From an uncultured Fretibacterium sp. (GTDB lineage: Bacteria > Synergistota > Synergistia > Synergistales > Aminobacteriaceae), in contig CAMGZM010000009.1 of the NCBI GenBank assembly GCA_946183145.1, forward strand, positions 1 to 64,000: a stretch of DNA of 64,000 nucleotides, in the 5' to 3' direction. This document shows, piece by piece, positions 9,340 through 20,100 of the stretch. Position 1 is the first letter of the stretch. Each line of letters begins with the position of its first letter. Position numbers and translations under genes: made by a program. A model generated the notes under the pieces. The model ran no database searches, was not told where the DNA came from, and saw nothing but the letters and a program-made list of their open reading frames with translations.

Positions 9340-9765
9340 TCAGTATCATCAAAACATCGCGCGGATACCCCTAGCTTTAGCTATGGACAGGAAGCGCACT
9401 ACTTTACTTTTTGCTTTTTCTCTCTTAAAATTCTTATATATGTTTAGCATAGGCGTTCTGTAAAAGGAACGGATGAAAATACACAACGGTCTTAGAGCCG
9501 TTCCGGGCTGGCATGTCGCCCTTGCGATTTCCGCATAAAAATTGCCAAAACATGAATCGGGGGAGTAAGCCGTAAAAAGTAAGCGGATGAGTAGCAATAC
9601 TCTACCGGGTAGAGGCGAGTACTCCGTAACTACGGCAAGCACGCCCCAGTGAATAAGGGTATTCTGAAGCGGTAACATGCGTGTTCAGACTTTTGTCCGT
9701 GTACCATACTTCTCTGTTCTCGCAGAGCGCGCAAGCATCCGGCTTTAGCTGTGAGGTGGCTTACT
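9340..9765 (-). mobile_element. Structured IS200/IS605-like 3' end remnant (candidate omega-RNA without tnpB)
   Basis: About 425 bp with no convincing gene. Read on the minus strand it starts right after the SprT-like gene's stop. It holds many short inverted repeats, for example CTCTACC/GGTAGAG, CCGTA/TACGG and AACGG/CCGTT. It ends in a subterminal imperfect hairpin around 'CATAGCTAAAGCTAG' followed by 'GGGTATCCGCGCGATG'. That layout, a dense structured RNA then a terminal hairpin, resembles the right end of TnpB transposons that encodes omega-RNA. The two short track ORFs here look like chance reading of this sequence. No transposase gene is attached and no left end was recognised. Identification is from general structure, not from a database match. 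Confidence 0.4.
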
Positions 9766-10480
9766 TCTCCCAATAGTCTAAAGGCATTTCCGTTAAAGTT
9801 CGTTTTGCCTCGCGCCACGCAGGATAATATTTTTCCACGAGACTCCTGAAACGGTTTGTGTGATTCTTCTCCAGAAGGTGAACAAGCTCATGTATTAATA
9901 CGTATTCTATGCACTCAAGTGGTTTTTTCACAAGCTGAAGGTTTATCAGTATATTCTTCCGTGAAATGTTGCAAGATCCCCAGCGCGTTTTCATGTTCCT
10001 AATGTTGCAAGCGTTTACTTTTACGCCGACTCTTTTCTCGCATTCAGGCAATAATATAGCAAGAAATTTCTTGAGTTCTCCCCTGTACCATTCTGTGAGA
10101 AGGCTCTTGCGTTTGTCGGTTTGAGTTCCTTCCGGCACAGTCATTATGATTCTGTTCGGGACTCTCTGAATCTTGCAGCGATTACCCTCGTAAATCACTT
10201 GAAGCATATACGGGACTCCGAAATAGTAACAAGTTTCACCCGATACATATTCGCGTTTAGACTGGCGGAACTGATTGCGGATTCTTTCGCGGGCTTTCGT
10301 GATTTCGGGAATCTTCCGGAGAATGAAATCTTTGATGAGCTTGTCAGAAATTTTTGCGGGCGCGCTGACTGTGATTTTTCCGTCGGGAGGATTAACCCTG
10401 ATGTAAATATTTTTCTGACCGGGGCGTTTCGTTACGTTTGCTTCAAGATTTCCGGCCATGATGATTTTGCTGATCGTCAT
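9761..10480 (-). CDS. SprT/YgjP-like zinc metallopeptidase linked to type I RM
   Basis: 239 residues. The zinc motif 'HELVHLLEKNH' (HExxH plus a third His, about residues 190-200) and the preceding 'NMKTRWGSCN' are the hallmarks of YgjP-like (DUF45/M48-type) metallopeptidases. The ATG overlaps the hsdR stop by 4 bp (ATGA), so it is translationally coupled and the last gene of hsdM-hsdS-hsdR-this. Such peptidases are repeatedly found beside hsdR; a role in turnover or control of the restriction complex is inferred, not shown. The structured remnant at 9340-9765 begins directly after its stop. Confidence 0.8.
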   Translation of the reverse strand: MTISKIIMAGNLEANVTKRPGQKNIYIRVNPPDGKITVSAPAKISDKLIKDFILRKIPEITKARERIRNQFRQSKREYVSGETCYYFGVPYMLQVIYEGNRCKIQRVPNRIIMTVPEGTQTDKRKSLLTEWYRGELKKFLAILLPECEKRVGVKVNACNIRNMKTRWGSCNISRKNILINLQLVKKPLECIEYVLIHELVHLLEKNHTNRFRSLVEKYYPAWREAKRTLTEMPLDYWEK

Positions 10481-13400
10481 TCCGGCTGCGCTTTCAGAAT
10501 CTCAAATATTTCTCTGGTCTCTGACTCTGCTTTGTCGCGTTTTCTCCCTGATGACATCAACACACCGTAAATTATCTCGCATATTTGCCGGGCTTTCTGC
10601 TCGTTTTCACGGAAGCCTGACTCTTTGCCCGCCTCTATTGCTCCGTCAACCTTCAGCGTTAATTTCTCGTCCCCGTCAAGATAGTCATATATTGCCCGGC
10701 GTGTTGCGCTGTCTTTCACGGAGTCGGGATAAGTCTTGTCCTCTTCAGGGTGCAGAACTTTGCGGGCTAAATCTGCAATTTCCGCTAAATATTCCGCGTA
10801 GTCAATCGCTTCACTCTTCCGGCGTTTGATTAAGGCTCTCAGAATTTCCGACAATCTTCCGTAATATATCGCGTTCGTGTTCATTCTCTGCGTGATCTCG
10901 TACGTGATATTGTTCTCTATGATTTCCGGCTTTGCTGAGTCATCGCAGTTTATTTCCCGCAAAACTTCATCAGGCGTTAAATTTTTCCCGTCAGCAAGAA
11001 GTTCAACAAGCGACATATCAGCCAGCGCACTAATAATTTTCGACTCGTCAGCATGTATATATGTGTCGAGAATATAGCGCATGTCAGCCGCGTATGCTTT
11101 CAAGTCAACGTAATCACAGCTTGAGAGCATGACAAGATATTTTATCCTGCTGTACTCGTTAATCTCCCTCCGTATTCTTTCAACATCTTTCACCGTATAG
11201 CCGTAATCAGACTCCAATCTCATGCTGCAATTCCCGAACGAACGTACAGCCGAAGCCGTCAGCCTGTAAAGATTCTCGCGCTCCGTCTGACTCTCATGGC
11301 CGCAAAAGTATTCTACATAGTCCGAATCACGCCGCGAATCCTTCACGCCTGACATCAATTCTTCAAGCCCTCGGAGACTCCCCCGCATTTCCGCTTCTGC
11401 CTCGTCAAATTTCCCCTTCAGGAAGCCTTCAACATCTTTCTTGTCGTATGAGTCAAACGCTCCTGACGTGTAATCTTTCACCGCTGACTCGATGTTCCTG
11501 AATAAGTCCTTATAGTCGATAATATAGCCGTAATCTTTATCCTCACCGTCGCGCCTGTTGACCCTGCATATAGCTTGAAACAAATCATGATCCCTCATGC
11601 TCTTATCGATGTATAAATATGTCGCGTGTGGAGCGTCGAATCCCGTAAGCAATTTGTCGACAACTATCAATAATTTCATCTGCGCGGGCGTTTTCGTGAA
11701 GGATTCTTTTGCGAACTTCTCGAAATTTTCCGGGGTTTGTCCGTTGAGCATACGTTCATAGATTTCTTTCTTGTATTCTTCCTCGCTCTGCTGGCTTGTG
11801 TCTGATGATGCTGTTCGCACGCTTCTTTCTGTCGGCTCATAGGACGTAACGACGGCGCATTTCGTGAATCCTTTCGCCTGAAATATATCCCAGTACTTGC
11901 ACGCCTCGTATATGCTTCCCGCAACAAGCATGGCATTTCCCCGGTCATTCGCGAGTCTCGGCTTCTCGGCCATGTCGAAAATTATATCCGCCGCAATTCG
12001 TTCGAGCCTTTCACGTGAGCTGTATAGCTTGCTGATTGTCGCCCATTGTTGTATCAGTTTGGCCTTTGCGCGAGCAGTCAGTCCGCGAGTCTTGAGGTCA
12101 AAATATCGGTCAACTTTTTCCGGGCTGTCTAAACTCTGTTCTACGTCCCTTGCTTCATATCTCAGGTCAACAACAACGCCGTCATTCACAGCCTCGTTGA
12201 ATTTGTACGTGTGAATATACGCCCCGAATATCGCCAAACTCGTAGGCTTGTCCGACTTCAGCAGAGGAGTCCCCGTAAACCCGATTAATTTCGCGTGAGG
12301 CATCAATCTTTTCATGGCCTGATGCAATTTCCCCGATTGAGTCCTGTGGCACTCGTCAATGAACGCAATAATATTCCCTTTCGCCGCGTAATTTTTCGGC
12401 AGGTTCGCTAACAATTCCCGCGTGTATAGCTCTATGTCAGACTGACTCCCCGCGTTATGTCCGTACTTGTGAATCAGCGAGCAGATTATGAAGTCCGTGT
12501 TATTGTTGAGAATGTTACGGAGATCCGCCCCGCTTTTCGCACGCCTCACGTTTTTTTCTCCCGTCTTCTGAAATACTCCCTCAATCTGTGAGTCAAGCTC
12601 TTCACGGTCCGTTATGATTACGACTCTCCCGTCATCAATATTTTCACGTATCCATTTCGCAAGCCATACCATAATGAGCGATTTCCCGGAGCCTTGAGTG
12701 TTCCAGATTATTCCGCCCTCGCCCTGCATGATTCGAGTCTGCGCAGCACGAACCGCAAAATACTGGTTATGCCTCGCAATCTTTTTCCGTCCATTGTCGA
12801 AAATCACAAAGTCATGTATCAGGTTCAGGAATCTTTCACGATGGCACAATGAGATTATCCCGTCCCGTAATATGTCCCTCTCTTTTGACTGCTCACGGCG
12901 GATTTTCACCGACAAAGAGTCCTCTGCTCTTTCGTCCTCGCGCCATTCAAGATAATATTTCTCCGGGGTCTGAATGACTCCGTAGCGCAGTCCCTGAGAG
13001 CCATTCCCGGCCATGAGTATTTGAACCGTCCCGAAAAAATTCTGTATGCACTCGCTGCTTTGGTTACGAATCATCTGCCTTATTCCCTCGCCGACAGACA
13101 CACGGGAATTTTTCAGCTCAATCATTCCCAATGCGATTCCGTTCACGTAAAGCACTAAGTCCGGGCGTTTCGTCTCATTCAGCGAGATAGTAACTTCCTC
13201 CGCAAACGCAAAATCATTCGCGCCGATGTCCTTCCAGTCGATATAGTTCACAGTAACATCATGGCCGTCTTTGTCCTTAACTCCCATGTCGCCGTAACGC
13301 AATAAGCCGTAAATTTTCTCGTTGAGCTGGTAAAGTGATAAGCTCTGATTTGCGGCTGTGCTTGTGAGGTCATAAATTGCGCGTGTGATTGTCTCCTCGC

Positions 13401-13581
13401 TGTAGTGCCGTGAACGCAGATTTTTCCGCAGAAGGTCATCAATTACGGGAGTGTTGTTCATGTTCTCGCGGCTGCCGAGAAATTCATAATGAAGGTCATC
13501 AATCAGCCAATGCTTTACGCGGTTTTGCAGCTGTCTTTCAGATTCCAATTTTGAGTCGCACCTTTCCTGTGAGAAGATCAT
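10477..13581 (-). CDS. hsdR: Type I restriction enzyme, R (HsdR) subunit
   Basis: 1034 residues, normal HsdR size. N-terminal nuclease domain with 'RPDLVLYVNGIALGMIELK' (PD-(D/E)xK core, about residues 138-156). SF2 motor with Walker A 'TQGSGKSLIMVWLA' (about 296-309), DEAD-like box 'IDECHRTQSGKLH' and 'GFTGTPL', then motif VI-like 'QAICRVNRRDGEDKDYG'. It cuts unmodified DNA after ATP-driven translocation as part of the HsdR2M2S complex. The start (ATG 13581) overlaps the hsdS 3' end by 44 bp and has GGAG 6 nt upstream. All key motifs are present, so it appears functional. Confidence 0.95.
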   Translation of the reverse strand: MIFSQERCDSKLESERQLQNRVKHWLIDDLHYEFLGSRENMNNTPVIDDLLRKNLRSRHYSEETITRAIYDLTSTAANQSLSLYQLNEKIYGLLRYGDMGVKDKDGHDVTVNYIDWKDIGANDFAFAEEVTISLNETKRPDLVLYVNGIALGMIELKNSRVSVGEGIRQMIRNQSSECIQNFFGTVQILMAGNGSQGLRYGVIQTPEKYYLEWREDERAEDSLSVKIRREQSKERDILRDGIISLCHRERFLNLIHDFVIFDNGRKKIARHNQYFAVRAAQTRIMQGEGGIIWNTQGSGKSLIMVWLAKWIRENIDDGRVVIITDREELDSQIEGVFQKTGEKNVRRAKSGADLRNILNNNTDFIICSLIHKYGHNAGSQSDIELYTRELLANLPKNYAAKGNIIAFIDECHRTQSGKLHQAMKRLMPHAKLIGFTGTPLLKSDKPTSLAIFGAYIHTYKFNEAVNDGVVVDLRYEARDVEQSLDSPEKVDRYFDLKTRGLTARAKAKLIQQWATISKLYSSRERLERIAADIIFDMAEKPRLANDRGNAMLVAGSIYEACKYWDIFQAKGFTKCAVVTSYEPTERSVRTASSDTSQQSEEEYKKEIYERMLNGQTPENFEKFAKESFTKTPAQMKLLIVVDKLLTGFDAPHATYLYIDKSMRDHDLFQAICRVNRRDGEDKDYGYIIDYKDLFRNIESAVKDYTSGAFDSYDKKDVEGFLKGKFDEAEAEMRGSLRGLEELMSGVKDSRRDSDYVEYFCGHESQTERENLYRLTASAVRSFGNCSMRLESDYGYTVKDVERIRREINEYSRIKYLVMLSSCDYVDLKAYAADMRYILDTYIHADESKIISALADMSLVELLADGKNLTPDEVLREINCDDSAKPEIIENNITYEITQRMNTNAIYYGRLSEILRALIKRRKSEAIDYAEYLAEIADLARKVLHPEEDKTYPDSVKDSATRRAIYDYLDGDEKLTLKVDGAIEAGKESGFRENEQKARQICEIIYGVLMSSGRKRDKAESETREIFEILKAQPE

Positions 13582-14749
13582 TCATTGCTCCGTCGCATAT
13601 CTGTGAGATTTTTGCGCGTTCGGTTTCGAGTGAAGATATTTCTTTGTCGAGTGCTGAGAGTGTATCAGCGATTGCTATTTGTTCGTCGAGAGTCGGAAGG
13701 GGGATTAGTATGTCCGCTAAAATTTTTCCGCTGAGGCTCGGCAATGCTGTTGTCTGTACGTAATCGCCAAATTTCAATTTCTGCATCAGATACCAGATAA
13801 AGCGACTTGAAATATTTTGAGACGGCTGGAATGACATCATATTATTATCAATACAGCAATCACATGTTGTAATCCTTTTCCTTTCGAGAAAAATAGCTGC
13901 ACCGATTTTTGCGAATATCACAGAAGCTGCGGGAATAATATTGCATGAAAGTTTTTTTGCAACATCATCGGAAATATAATTATTCGCTCTGAACATATAA
14001 TTTTCGTTTCCTTCATTGCTGAAATCTGAAACTTTGTAAAACGGATATGCGCCTTTTCTTTGTCCTTGATGTTTCAAAGGAAAACCGTTACCGCTAACAA
14101 ATTTTCCGCATTCCCCTAATGTTTTCACCTCCCAATCTCCGCAAAAACCTTCAAGCCGAGTCCGCCCGCTCATTAAGTCATCAAGTGCGCCGTCCCGGAT
14201 TGCTTTCTTCTTGGTGATCAGCTCCGTGAGATTCGTTATGTGCGTGTCGAATGCCGCGAGGGTTTCGGCTATTGCTGTTTGTTCTTTGAGCGGGGGAAGT
14301 ATTATCTCTTGAGATTTCAATAAACTTTGATTGATACTCGCTTGATTTACAGCCGGATTTGCGTTGATTCTTGCCCATGTCCTGCTACGTTCAGAAATCA
14401 GCAGATAAAACAAGAAGTCAGCAGAAACATTTACACAAGGAACAAGCCTCAACAAATTAGCTCCGTGATAAAGTTCGGATTCATTTTTGTACTGAGCAAC
14501 TTTTCCAATATGGGCAATCGAATTAATGTTACTGTACAGAATATCGCCAAATCTCAATCTGAAAGAGTCGTCAGGCTTGACATTGCTATAGCCAACTTTA
14601 TGTTCATCAATAAAACCATCAGCAATAGTTTCTATTCTCGTTATTCGATATTTCCCCCTTGTAAGACGAAAATCACCCATAAAGCCAGATGATATTTTGC
14701 ACACTTCACCCAGCTTTTTGACTTCCCAATCACCCGGATATATCACCAT
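13538..14749 (-). CDS. hsdS: Type I restriction enzyme, specificity (HsdS) subunit
   Basis: 403 residues with two half-repeats. Each has a variable target recognition domain (about residues 1-150 and 205-350) followed by a conserved helix region, 'KEQTAIAETLAAFDTHI' and 'DEQIAIADTLSALDKEI'. This is the standard two-TRD layout that recognises a bipartite DNA site; both copies also repeat the 'GDWEVKxLGE' start. It overlaps hsdM by 7 bp and hsdR by 44 bp. The recognition sequence cannot be deduced. No inverted extra hsdS copy that would allow TRD shuffling is visible in the window. Confidence 0.93.
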   Translation of the reverse strand: MVIYPGDWEVKKLGEVCKISSGFMGDFRLTRGKYRITRIETIADGFIDEHKVGYSNVKPDDSFRLRFGDILYSNINSIAHIGKVAQYKNESELYHGANLLRLVPCVNVSADFLFYLLISERSRTWARINANPAVNQASINQSLLKSQEIILPPLKEQTAIAETLAAFDTHITNLTELITKKKAIRDGALDDLMSGRTRLEGFCGDWEVKTLGECGKFVSGNGFPLKHQGQRKGAYPFYKVSDFSNEGNENYMFRANNYISDDVAKKLSCNIIPAASVIFAKIGAAIFLERKRITTCDCCIDNNMMSFQPSQNISSRFIWYLMQKLKFGDYVQTTALPSLSGKILADILIPLPTLDEQIAIADTLSALDKEISSLETERAKISQICDGAMNDLLTGKVRLKIGI

Positions 14750-17076
14750 ACGTAACCCATCCCCCTCAAAGCATTATGCACAGCTTCACGCGATTTTTCC
14801 GTGTCATTCTCAATCTCACCGAGAGTCCGCCCGTACCTTTCTGCAATCATCACGAGACGCGACAAACATACATTCATTACGCCGTCAATTTCCCCGTGAA
14901 TATCCCCCGTCAATCTCGCAGCCCATTTTGAGTCAATCAGCAAGTGCTTTATCTCGTCAACGCTCAAATCACCGTATTGTTTCATCACAGACTCGTCAAG
15001 CTCTTTGTGAAGTCTCTTTGCTTCTTTCAGCTTGGCTTTGATTTCCTTCTCTTTTTCCGATATGGCTTGAAGCGTTTCAGGCGGTAAATCTTCATCAGAC
15101 TCCGAATCTCCGCGCATGTCTTCAATCTCGGAATTAATGTACTCTATTTCGTCCGTTAATGCTTCTATGTCATCAATTTCTTTCTGGAAATATTCACTCT
15201 CTATTATTTCACGCGGGATTAATTCACCGTCCCAGCTTGTGATTTTTCCGTTCTTGTCTTTCTTCACGTCTATCATTCTCCCGGCCTCATAACCGTATGC
15301 GCGTATCATGTAAACGTCATCCTGTAATGTTTCGTTCCAGTAATTCATGAGGCAGTCAAACACGCTGAACTTGTCCACAATCAAAGCACCGTCATAAAGA
15401 CTCAGGATTGACTCGCCGAGTTCGTGAATCAAAATTTTCGGGCTTGTGTCATCGTTAATGTTAAGGAGAGACTCGCGGGCTTTTGTCTTCCATGCGTCAA
15501 AAATTTCTGTGCCTTCCGTGAATTTCTGAGCGCACAAAGACTCGTCATCCTCAAAAATTTTCTCTGCTTCGTCAACGCTGACTCTTAAGCGGTAAATGCC
15601 GCCGGTGAACGCAAAAATTTTCCCTTTCATGGCCGGGGAGATTCGCCAGATTTTAGCGAGCGTGTTAATGTCGTATTCGGGTATACTGCCGTTAAGGTGA
15701 GCTGAAATATTCTGCGGGAGTGTGTCATCGGGCTTCTGAATGTAGCGGGGGACGTTCATATTTCCGCCGTTTTGCTCTAAGATTTCGGAGTAAGGGACGA
15801 GGCGCGAATATCCGTCAATTTCTTCCTGAGCGTTATAGACTCTTACGATTCGTTCTATGTCCTGCTCTCTGAGTCTGTTTTTGTTGCCGTCTTTCTTGAA
15901 GCCGTTACTCGCGTCGATGAAGAAGATATTTTGACGTCCGGGGGCGTTTTCTTTGTCGATGAACATCAAGCAGGCGGGGATTCCTGTTCCGTAAAAGAGA
16001 TTGGGAGGGAGGCTGATTATGCCCTTGATGTATTTCGTTTTGAGGAGGTTGATGCGTATAGTTTCCTCTGCGTTTCCTCTGAACAGTACACCGTGAGGCA
16101 GAACGATTCCGGCTTTACCGTTAGGCTTGAGGGATTTTATGACGTGAAGGAGCCAGGCAAAGTCGCCATTTTTCGCGGGAGGAACTCCGAATCCCTCGAA
16201 GCGGTGAAAGGTATCATCTTCAAGGTTAACGCCGTCGCTCCATGATTTATACGAAAAGGGAGGGTTCATCACAATGAAATCGAATCGCGTCAGCTGCCCG
16301 AATCCGTCCAAAAATTTCGGCTCGGATAAAGTATTTCCCTTCTGAATTTCTGCTGTGCCTCTCTGGTGAAGGATGAAATTCATCTTTGCGAGTCCTGCTG
16401 TTGATATGTCGATTTCCTGGCCGTAAATTTCTGCGAGTGATATACCGTACTCATTCACGGGTGCTTCATCTGCTGCCCTGATGAGGAGGCTTCCGCTGCC
16501 TGCTGCGGGGTCATAGATCTTAACTTTGTCCGTGATGTTTCTGATTCCGATTAGCCGGGCAATGATTCGTGAGACTTCTGCGGGGGTGTAGAACTGCCCT
16601 TTGCTTTTTCCTGACTCCTGTGCGAACTTCATCATGAAGTATTCATACGCATCGCCGATAATGTCATCACCGTCAGCCCTGTTTGACTTGAAATCGAGCG
16701 CGGGATTCTGAAACACTCCGATTAAACCCGACACTTTATCTATTAATTCTTTTCCCGTTCCTAGCTCATTAACATTCTCAAAACTGACTTCAGAGAGTGA
16801 ACCGCGTAACTTGTTTGCGTCAAGGAATCTTTCAAGAGTTTTGTTGACGATTTCGCCGACATTGGGCTTTCCTTTTGCGTCAATGAGAGTCTGAAATGTT
16901 GCGTCTTCAGGGACGGAAAATTTTGCGAACGGTGAATCGCTGTATTTGTCCGAAACATATTTGAAGAACAGGAGAACGAGAACGTAATCTTTGTAGCGAG
17001 CAGGCTCGACTCCTCCGCGTAATTTGTTGCACGCTTCCCACAATGCTGAATAGATTTCTGATTTTTTCACTGGCAT
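14743..17076 (-). CDS. hsdM: Type I DNA methyltransferase (HsdM) with long C-terminal extension
   Basis: 777 residues, longer than the usual roughly 500. HsdM_N helical domain (residues 1-150), SAM motif I 'KIYDPAAGSGSLL' (about 186-198) and catalytic 'FIVMNPPFSY' (about 266-275, NPPF) identify an adenine-N6 methyltransferase. The extra 250 residues include an acidic, charged, probably coiled-coil stretch ('EKEKEIKAKLKEAKRLHKE') and a C-terminal helical part. GGAG lies about 10 nt before the ATG. First gene of the RM operon; transcribed away from the NRPS-like gene at 17197. Confidence 0.93.
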   Translation of the reverse strand: MPVKKSEIYSALWEACNKLRGGVEPARYKDYVLVLLFFKYVSDKYSDSPFAKFSVPEDATFQTLIDAKGKPNVGEIVNKTLERFLDANKLRGSLSEVSFENVNELGTGKELIDKVSGLIGVFQNPALDFKSNRADGDDIIGDAYEYFMMKFAQESGKSKGQFYTPAEVSRIIARLIGIRNITDKVKIYDPAAGSGSLLIRAADEAPVNEYGISLAEIYGQEIDISTAGLAKMNFILHQRGTAEIQKGNTLSEPKFLDGFGQLTRFDFIVMNPPFSYKSWSDGVNLEDDTFHRFEGFGVPPAKNGDFAWLLHVIKSLKPNGKAGIVLPHGVLFRGNAEETIRINLLKTKYIKGIISLPPNLFYGTGIPACLMFIDKENAPGRQNIFFIDASNGFKKDGNKNRLREQDIERIVRVYNAQEEIDGYSRLVPYSEILEQNGGNMNVPRYIQKPDDTLPQNISAHLNGSIPEYDINTLAKIWRISPAMKGKIFAFTGGIYRLRVSVDEAEKIFEDDESLCAQKFTEGTEIFDAWKTKARESLLNINDDTSPKILIHELGESILSLYDGALIVDKFSVFDCLMNYWNETLQDDVYMIRAYGYEAGRMIDVKKDKNGKITSWDGELIPREIIESEYFQKEIDDIEALTDEIEYINSEIEDMRGDSESDEDLPPETLQAISEKEKEIKAKLKEAKRLHKELDESVMKQYGDLSVDEIKHLLIDSKWAARLTGDIHGEIDGVMNVCLSRLVMIAERYGRTLGEIENDTEKSREAVHNALRGMGYVW

Positions 17077-17196
17077 GATATATTTTCTCCGATAGGTTGA
17101 TTTCTTACATCTGCAAATCAGTGAATATTGTATTACATCAAGCAGTTAATCATGAAACTTGACGTAATTTCTTTCTTTGAAGGGTAAAATATCAGC

Positions 17197-20100
17197 ATGA
17201 AAACAATTCACGAAATAATATCAGAATACGCCGTGAAAAATCCTGCAATGAAAGCTGCTGAAGACTCATCAGGCAGTCTCACTTATGCGGAGCTTGACGG
17301 CGAAAGCAATACAGGCGCGAAAATACTTCAGGGACTTGGCGTTATTGTTGGTGATTCTGTCGGCGTTTATGTTCCGTATGTGAAGGACGTAATAACGTGT
17401 GCTTTGTCAGTGTGGAAGACGGGCGCAATCTATATCCCTATGGATGACGCATATCCCGCTGAAAGACTCGAATATATCCTCAGAGACTCAAACGCAAAAG
17501 CTATCCTCACATGCCGGACTCTTTGGGAGAAAAAGCCGCTGAATTTCCCGGCCGATAACGTAATCTTCATTGACGACATAACAGAATGCGGCTCATCATT
17601 CACACCATGTAACACAATCACCGAAAAATCTCCGGCCATGATTCTCTACACTTCCGGCACAACAGGAAGGCCGAAAGGAGTCCTTCACAGGCACGAATTT
17701 TTGACTCACATTGTTGACTGGATGAACGTCGGCGGGGGATTCGAGCTGTCAGAAAGCTCACGTGTGGGACTCATTTCGCGGTTCACGTTTGTTGCGACTG
17801 TAACATTCATGTTCGGCGCATTGCTGAAGGGAGGAACGTTATACTTTGCGAACGAAAACGCAAGGAATGATCTTGAGCATCTGTATGAATTTCTCGCGGA
17901 CAAAGGAATAACCCATATATTCATTGCTTCAGGACTCGCGGCAATTCTCGCTGAGGATTACGACATTTCCGGCGTTAATGTTTTTGCGGCGGGTGAAAAG
18001 CTCCCTAACTTCCGGGCGCATTCAGACTCCGTATATCTCAGAAACATTTACGGATCTACAGAGCTCGGCGTTGTTACGTCAGCGGAAATTCACGGCCAAG
18101 AGAATCCCATCACAATCGGAAAACCCGGGCCGGGCGTAAAAGCAATGCTCATTGATGAAAATCTCAGTCCGTCAAAACCTGATGAAGCAGGCGAACTCCT
18201 GATAGCGTATGAATACATGTCGAGGCAATATCTCAATCTCCCGGAGCAGACAGCGGAGAAATGGACTCAGATTGACGGCCTCACTTGGTACAGGACTGGC
18301 GACAGAGCAACAATGACTCATGACGGGGATATATGCATTCTAGGCAGAACCGACAACATGATAAAGCTGCGGGGATTCAGAATCGAAACGGGCGAGGTTG
18401 AGTCGCAGGTGTCAAAAGCTGTAACAGGAATCGGGCGCGATGACGTGAAAAACATTGTCGTATGTCTGCGAACCGTAAGCAGGAATGATTATCTTGTCTG
18501 CTACTACGAGTCGGAAAATGACCTTGACGCAAACGAAATCAGAACGGTGAAAACGGAAGCCGCAAAATATCTCGCTGACTACATGATCCCCGATATATTT
18601 ATGAGAGTCGCCCGAATGCCCCGCAACCTTAACGGGAAAATCATACGCAAAGACCTTCCGCAGCCAAAATCGCACACTCACGAAATCACCGCCCTTGACA
18701 GTGAGACTCTTGCGAGGGTCGTGTGGGCTGTTTCTGACGTTCTGGGAATCTCATCGGCTGAACCTGAAGACACATTCACGGAGCTTGGCGGCTCATCAAT
18801 CACGGCCATGAAGCTCGCGGCGTTGTTGCGTCCTCAAGGCATAAAGATTACGACAGCGCAGATACTGAAGCTGAATGTTTTGCGGAAAATTGCTGACGCT
18901 GCTGAAGTAGATTACGCTAAATTGTGGTCAGAGGAAGAATACAGCGCGGTAATTGCCGATTTTGCGTCAAGGGGAGAACACATACAGAAAGTACTTCCCA
19001 TTACAGCACAACAAGATGATATGCTGTTCGACTACTTGCTTTACCCCGACAGAAACAGCTTCAGATCCGTTTACATACTTCAGGCTGACAGCGTTATAAC
19101 AGAGGAAAATTTGCGGCTCGCGCTTGATACTGTCTCACAAGAAAATGAAGAGCTGCGATCATCTATCGTATTTCACCGCACACGGGTTATACAGCAGGTG
19201 ATAACAGACAGGAAGATTCCCGCAAAATTCGTGAACATGAACAATCTTGATGACAGGAATCTCCAAATCGCATGGAATATATTTCAAAGTCCCATTGATT
19301 TGCAGAGAGACACATTAATGCGTGTCGTTTGCGGAGAGTTTTTCGGGAAAAGTTTCCTGTACATAATGACGAGTCATATCAGCTTCACAAAAGAACAGAC
19401 GCGTAAATATATCGCCCGTATAATGTCAGTGCTTGAGGAAAAATATCCTGATGACAAATCGATTCATGGCTGGCGGGAAATTTTTGACGGGAATCTCACG
19501 GAAAATTTTGCGGAAAAAACGAAATCCCGCGGCGAGTCAAAGCTGAGAGAACTTGACCGATCAAGAAGCAATATTCCCCCGGAAATCTGCATTTACTCCG
19601 AGAACAGCGGCCCTAAAATGACGTTCATTCACACAGGCAACACAGGAAGCGAAGCATATTACCGTCTCGCGGACAGAATCAGGGACAAGATTTATTTCTC
19701 TGTGATTGAGCCGTTCAACTTGTGGCACATTGAGGAGGCTACATACGGTATACCGAACATCGCAAAAAGGTACATAGAGATTCTCAAGCGTCATCAGCCC
19801 GAAGGCCCGTATATTTTGGGCGGATGGTGTTACGGCGGAATGATAGCCCACGAAATGGCATGTCAGCTTCAGGAAGCAGGCGAGGAAGTGAAATATCTCT
19901 TCATGCTCGACTCACACGCAACGACAGACCCCGCGTTAAGGCAGATGGCACAAAGCATGTATGACGCGTCGGGGCGTGAATATTTCGAGACAAGCCCGCT
20001 TTTTGCGGATCTCCGTGAAGCTGGAATGCTTGAAACTATGATAATCAACTCGGAGCATGTTTATCACGACATGGCCGCTCATATGCCTTCATTCTTCAAC

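Noticed and set aside
9349-9818. Two minus-strand ORFs (109 and 62 residues) as genes
   Set aside because: No ribosome sites, no known domains; one runs out of frame through the SprT-like gene. They fall in the structured IS-like remnant.
17077-17196. TTGACG plus TAAAAT as a promoter for the NRPS-like gene
   Set aside because: The spacer is 20 nt, too long to call with confidence.
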